A stretch of 64,000 nt of DNA, taken from NCBI GenBank assembly GCA_030549335.1, contig CM060190.1:67160118-67224117 (forward strand), written 5' to 3'. The notes below the pieces were generated by a model. It ran no database searches. It worked only from the letters and a program-made list of their open reading frames with translations, and had not been told where the DNA came from. Shown piece after piece: positions 61,917-64,000 of the stretch; position 1 is the stretch's first letter, and each line of letters opens with the position of its first letter. This DNA comes from Pontederia crassipes (Eukaryota > Streptophyta > Magnoliopsida > Commelinales > Pontederiaceae). The position numbers and the translations under genes were made by a program.

Positions 61917-64000
61917 TCAGAACTCCTCCACATGCAAGTCAGGCTTGGTTGGATACTCGAGCCCATGTAATACTGGCATTCTTCTCAAGTCATCTTCAGA
62001 GTATGAAGGGATAAACCAAAACCTCTTGTCCATTCCAAATACCTGATTCCAAAACATTGCAGGTGAATTACCATACACTTTAAAGATCCGTGTCATTCTC
62101 ATACTACGAATGAAAACAGCTCCGAATAAATATAATTACAAAAATGAAGGGGAAAGTGCAATGCAGATAGTATGCATGTATTGGTCGTATAAATTTTGTA
62201 CCATCATTGCAATTGGCATGGATATACAGTGGTGGCCAGGTTCACCTCATGCGAAATGACTAATGCTGGAATTCAAATACCTATGTTTATTGTTTGATGC
62301 ATAATGAAGCTTGCTCAGTCTAGATTATCTCATTCAGAAGTTTCAGAACCAAAGGAAATAAAAACTACACCATTGAAGATTTAAGGTTGAAGCGATATAA
62401 ACTATGCCATGAATCACCTCACAAATCATCTTTCCAACTCCAAATCCTTCTTCCTGTAAGCACTATCTCCTTTACAATTCTCACATAATTACGCACATTC
62501 TTATTAGATGATACAATAAGACTGCGAACTTCAGCAAACATATTATACATAAAGGAACATGAGACAAGACAAGAAAATGATTTTACAACTCAATAACGGA
62601 GAATGAAACATAACTAACCTGTTCAAAATTCTTTTTTCGGCCCAGATCATACTTCCATTTTGGGGTTGTTTTCTTTTCATAAGCCTAACAATTGAAGATA
62701 CCCATTTAACTTTAACTACACTACAGATCAGAACAAAAGTGGAAAATACCATGGGAAACATACTTGCCTCAATTGTCGTGGTATTACCAGACACCAAGGA
62801 TATGTGCATGATTAGAAATCCAACAACACTTAAAGAGAAAGCTAGGTTCAATACTAAAGAAAGAAAGTCAGTGTCAGTGCGCAATGGAATAAGTCCAATT
62901 GGGCGATTTCCCACAATTGAATATGGTTTATCAACAAAGAAGAAAAAACTTACCAAAAGTAATAAAAGTAGTTGCCAGAGTTCCTGGAGATCCAGGGAAC
63001 GCTGCATCACCAAAAAATATAACGAAGCGGCGCAAGAGCAAGAGTGTCACAAGAGTGGTCACAAGAAATGTATAAAACTGCGTAAGAAAGAATACAAGAT
63101 ATCATGGCTATGAAATAGAACAATGACAATACAAGAGATGATATAATCAGAAACTGCAAGATCCATAAAATCTGTAGAAGGGATACCATGGCTCACTAGA
63201 TAAGTTTGCTACTCCATTTCAGAAACGTGAGGCACATCAACCTCTTAAGAAAAAGAAGCCATGGAGATATCAAAATGAGCATCATATTTGTCTCTCATAC
63301 AGCTACACAAACTTGGTTATTGTTTTGAGCATGTTCCAAAAACAATAACCACAAAGTAAGATTCCTTTTGGCAATTGGATAGTTTTCACTTTGCAGATAA
63401 TTATAAGGTAGACCATTTCTAAATTGTTAGACCTAGGATAAAACTTTGAGAAGGGACCTAGGATAAAACTTGTCAAAAGATTAACATCAATAGGATAATC
63501 ATCAACAACAACAAAACCTTATCCCACTAGGTGGGGTCGGCTACATGGTAAAAAAAGCCTTATCAATAGGATAATCATAGAGGAGAAATATGTATCAGGA
63601 TTTCCAAATGAAATAGTTCGCTGTATCCTTCAGTTTGATGCAATATTATTTGAGTACAGTAAAAAAACAACATTCACTTTGAGAATAAATAGAATTGTCA
63701 GGACATCAAGTTAATGAATCTAAGTAAATATAATTCCATCTCACACATGAAATTGAAACATATGCAAGGAAGTGCTAGAAGCAAATTTGTATCAGAAACA
63801 GGACATATGAGATATCCCTCTCTCACGTTTAGGATTAGATAATAAATATAATAACAAAATATATTTTTGAGGAGAATAACAAAGTATCTGGTGGTTTCCA
63901 ATCTTTGCAGAGACCATCTTTTGCCATAACAGAATGAAGAATATAATTACATGCTAAAGATGCTTACCAGGAAAAGTAGGAAAAACTTATAATTCAAGGC
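61917..64000 (-). CDS. PAT14: DHHC protein S-acyltransferase, PAT14 type (3' part, runs off the window)
   Basis: Palmitoyltransferases of this branch sit in endomembranes and S-acylate target proteins. Five exons are visible on the minus strand: 64000-63968 (edge), 63077-62954, 62853-62768, 62684-62619 and 62042-61917. They join in frame. The order is ALNYKFFLLFL (just after the catalytic domain), FYTFLVTTLVTLLLL (third membrane span) and VLNLAFSLSVVGFLIMHISL (fourth span). Then come SGNTTTIEAYEKKTTPKWKY (the conserved TTxE motif), DLGRKKNFEQVFGMDKRFWF and a cytosolic tail ending PDLHVEEF. The DHHC motif itself lies beyond the right edge. The intron after IE begins GCAAGT (62767 downwards) and ends in AG, a GC-AG intron; the others are GT-AG. 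The large intron 63078-63967 carries a small SINE insertion. The PAT14 assignment is by resemblance to the Arabidopsis protein; PAT13 is the alternative. Confidence 0.92.
63486..63578 (-). mobile_element. 59-bp 5'-truncated SINE with 17-bp target duplication, in PAT14 intron
   Basis: ATCAATAGGATAATCAT occurs at 63486-63502 and again, unchanged, at 63562-63578. The 59 bases between them read, on the minus strand, CATGTAGCCGACCCCACC, then the small palindrome CCACCTAGTGG, GATAAGG and a TTGTTGTTG tail. This phrase is a widespread plant SINE 3' end (TS-like, TTG-tailed). The perfect 17-bp duplication indicates a recent LINE-assisted insertion. Confidence 0.75.

Noticed and set aside
62543-63013. 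156-aa single frame over the PAT14-type gene
   Set aside because: It reads through two introns; the true exons are 62853-62768 and 62684-62619 in the spliced frame.

Overview
The window is nuclear DNA from a flowering plant, most likely a monocot (inference). Intron-rich genes of universal plant families sit in very AT-rich intergenic DNA. The single-exon coding regions at 30.4 kb and 54.9 kb are strongly GC-rich, as is common in monocots. The transposon families are typically angiosperm: Helitron, CACTA, hAT-like, Mutator-like, L1-type LINE, TTG-tailed SINE, and Ty3/gypsy and Ty1/copia fossils. I cannot name the species.

Six host genes are supported; exon joins below were checked by hand for reading frame and splice sites. 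(1) 40S ribosomal protein S20/uS10, minus strand, 2343-4298, 3 exons, 122 aa. (2) pICln-type methylosome subunit, minus, 5885-9104, 7 exons, 219 aa. (3) CML13/CML14-type calmodulin-like protein, minus, 30402-30848, one exon, 148 aa. (4) Pre-mRNA-splicing factor CWC22, plus, 38409-46442, 8 exons, 912 aa. (5) DUF1442 protein, plus, 54896-55555, one exon, 219 aa, with a broken C-terminal relative at 60045-60287. (6) 3' part of a PAT14-type DHHC S-acyltransferase, minus, 61917 to the right edge, 5 exons visible.

Layout: 0-2.3 kb, degenerate repeats and downstream DNA. 2.3-9.3 kb, two housekeeping genes on the minus strand, with site II motifs (and a telo-box for S20) upstream. 9.9-17.1 kb, an extremely AT-rich block read here as a head-to-tail array of non-autonomous Helitrons with internal tandem amplification. 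17-30 kb, transposon graveyard: a Mutator-like element with long terminal inverted repeats, a LINE interrupted by a gypsy fossil, a tiny SINE insertion and two young tandem duplications. 30-38 kb, the CML gene, an hAT-like element and a GC-rich low-complexity patch. 38-46 kb, CWC22, whose 3.5-kb sixth intron holds a deleted gypsy-type element. 46-54 kb, gene-poor DNA with microsatellites and a CACTA MITE. 54-64 kb, the DUF1442 gene and its remnant, LTR fossils and the PAT14-type gene.

The genes do not form one pathway. pICln (Sm-protein handling before snRNP assembly) and CWC22 (spliceosome and exon-junction-complex loading) both serve splicing, but they lie 29 kb apart on opposite strands with nothing to suggest co-regulation. 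I found no evidence for a wholly new gene system. The most notable observations are the Helitron array, a 34-bp exact copy of a CWC22 exon start placed 11.6 kb away, a GC-AG intron in the PAT14-type gene, and two very short SINE insertions with perfect target-site duplications.
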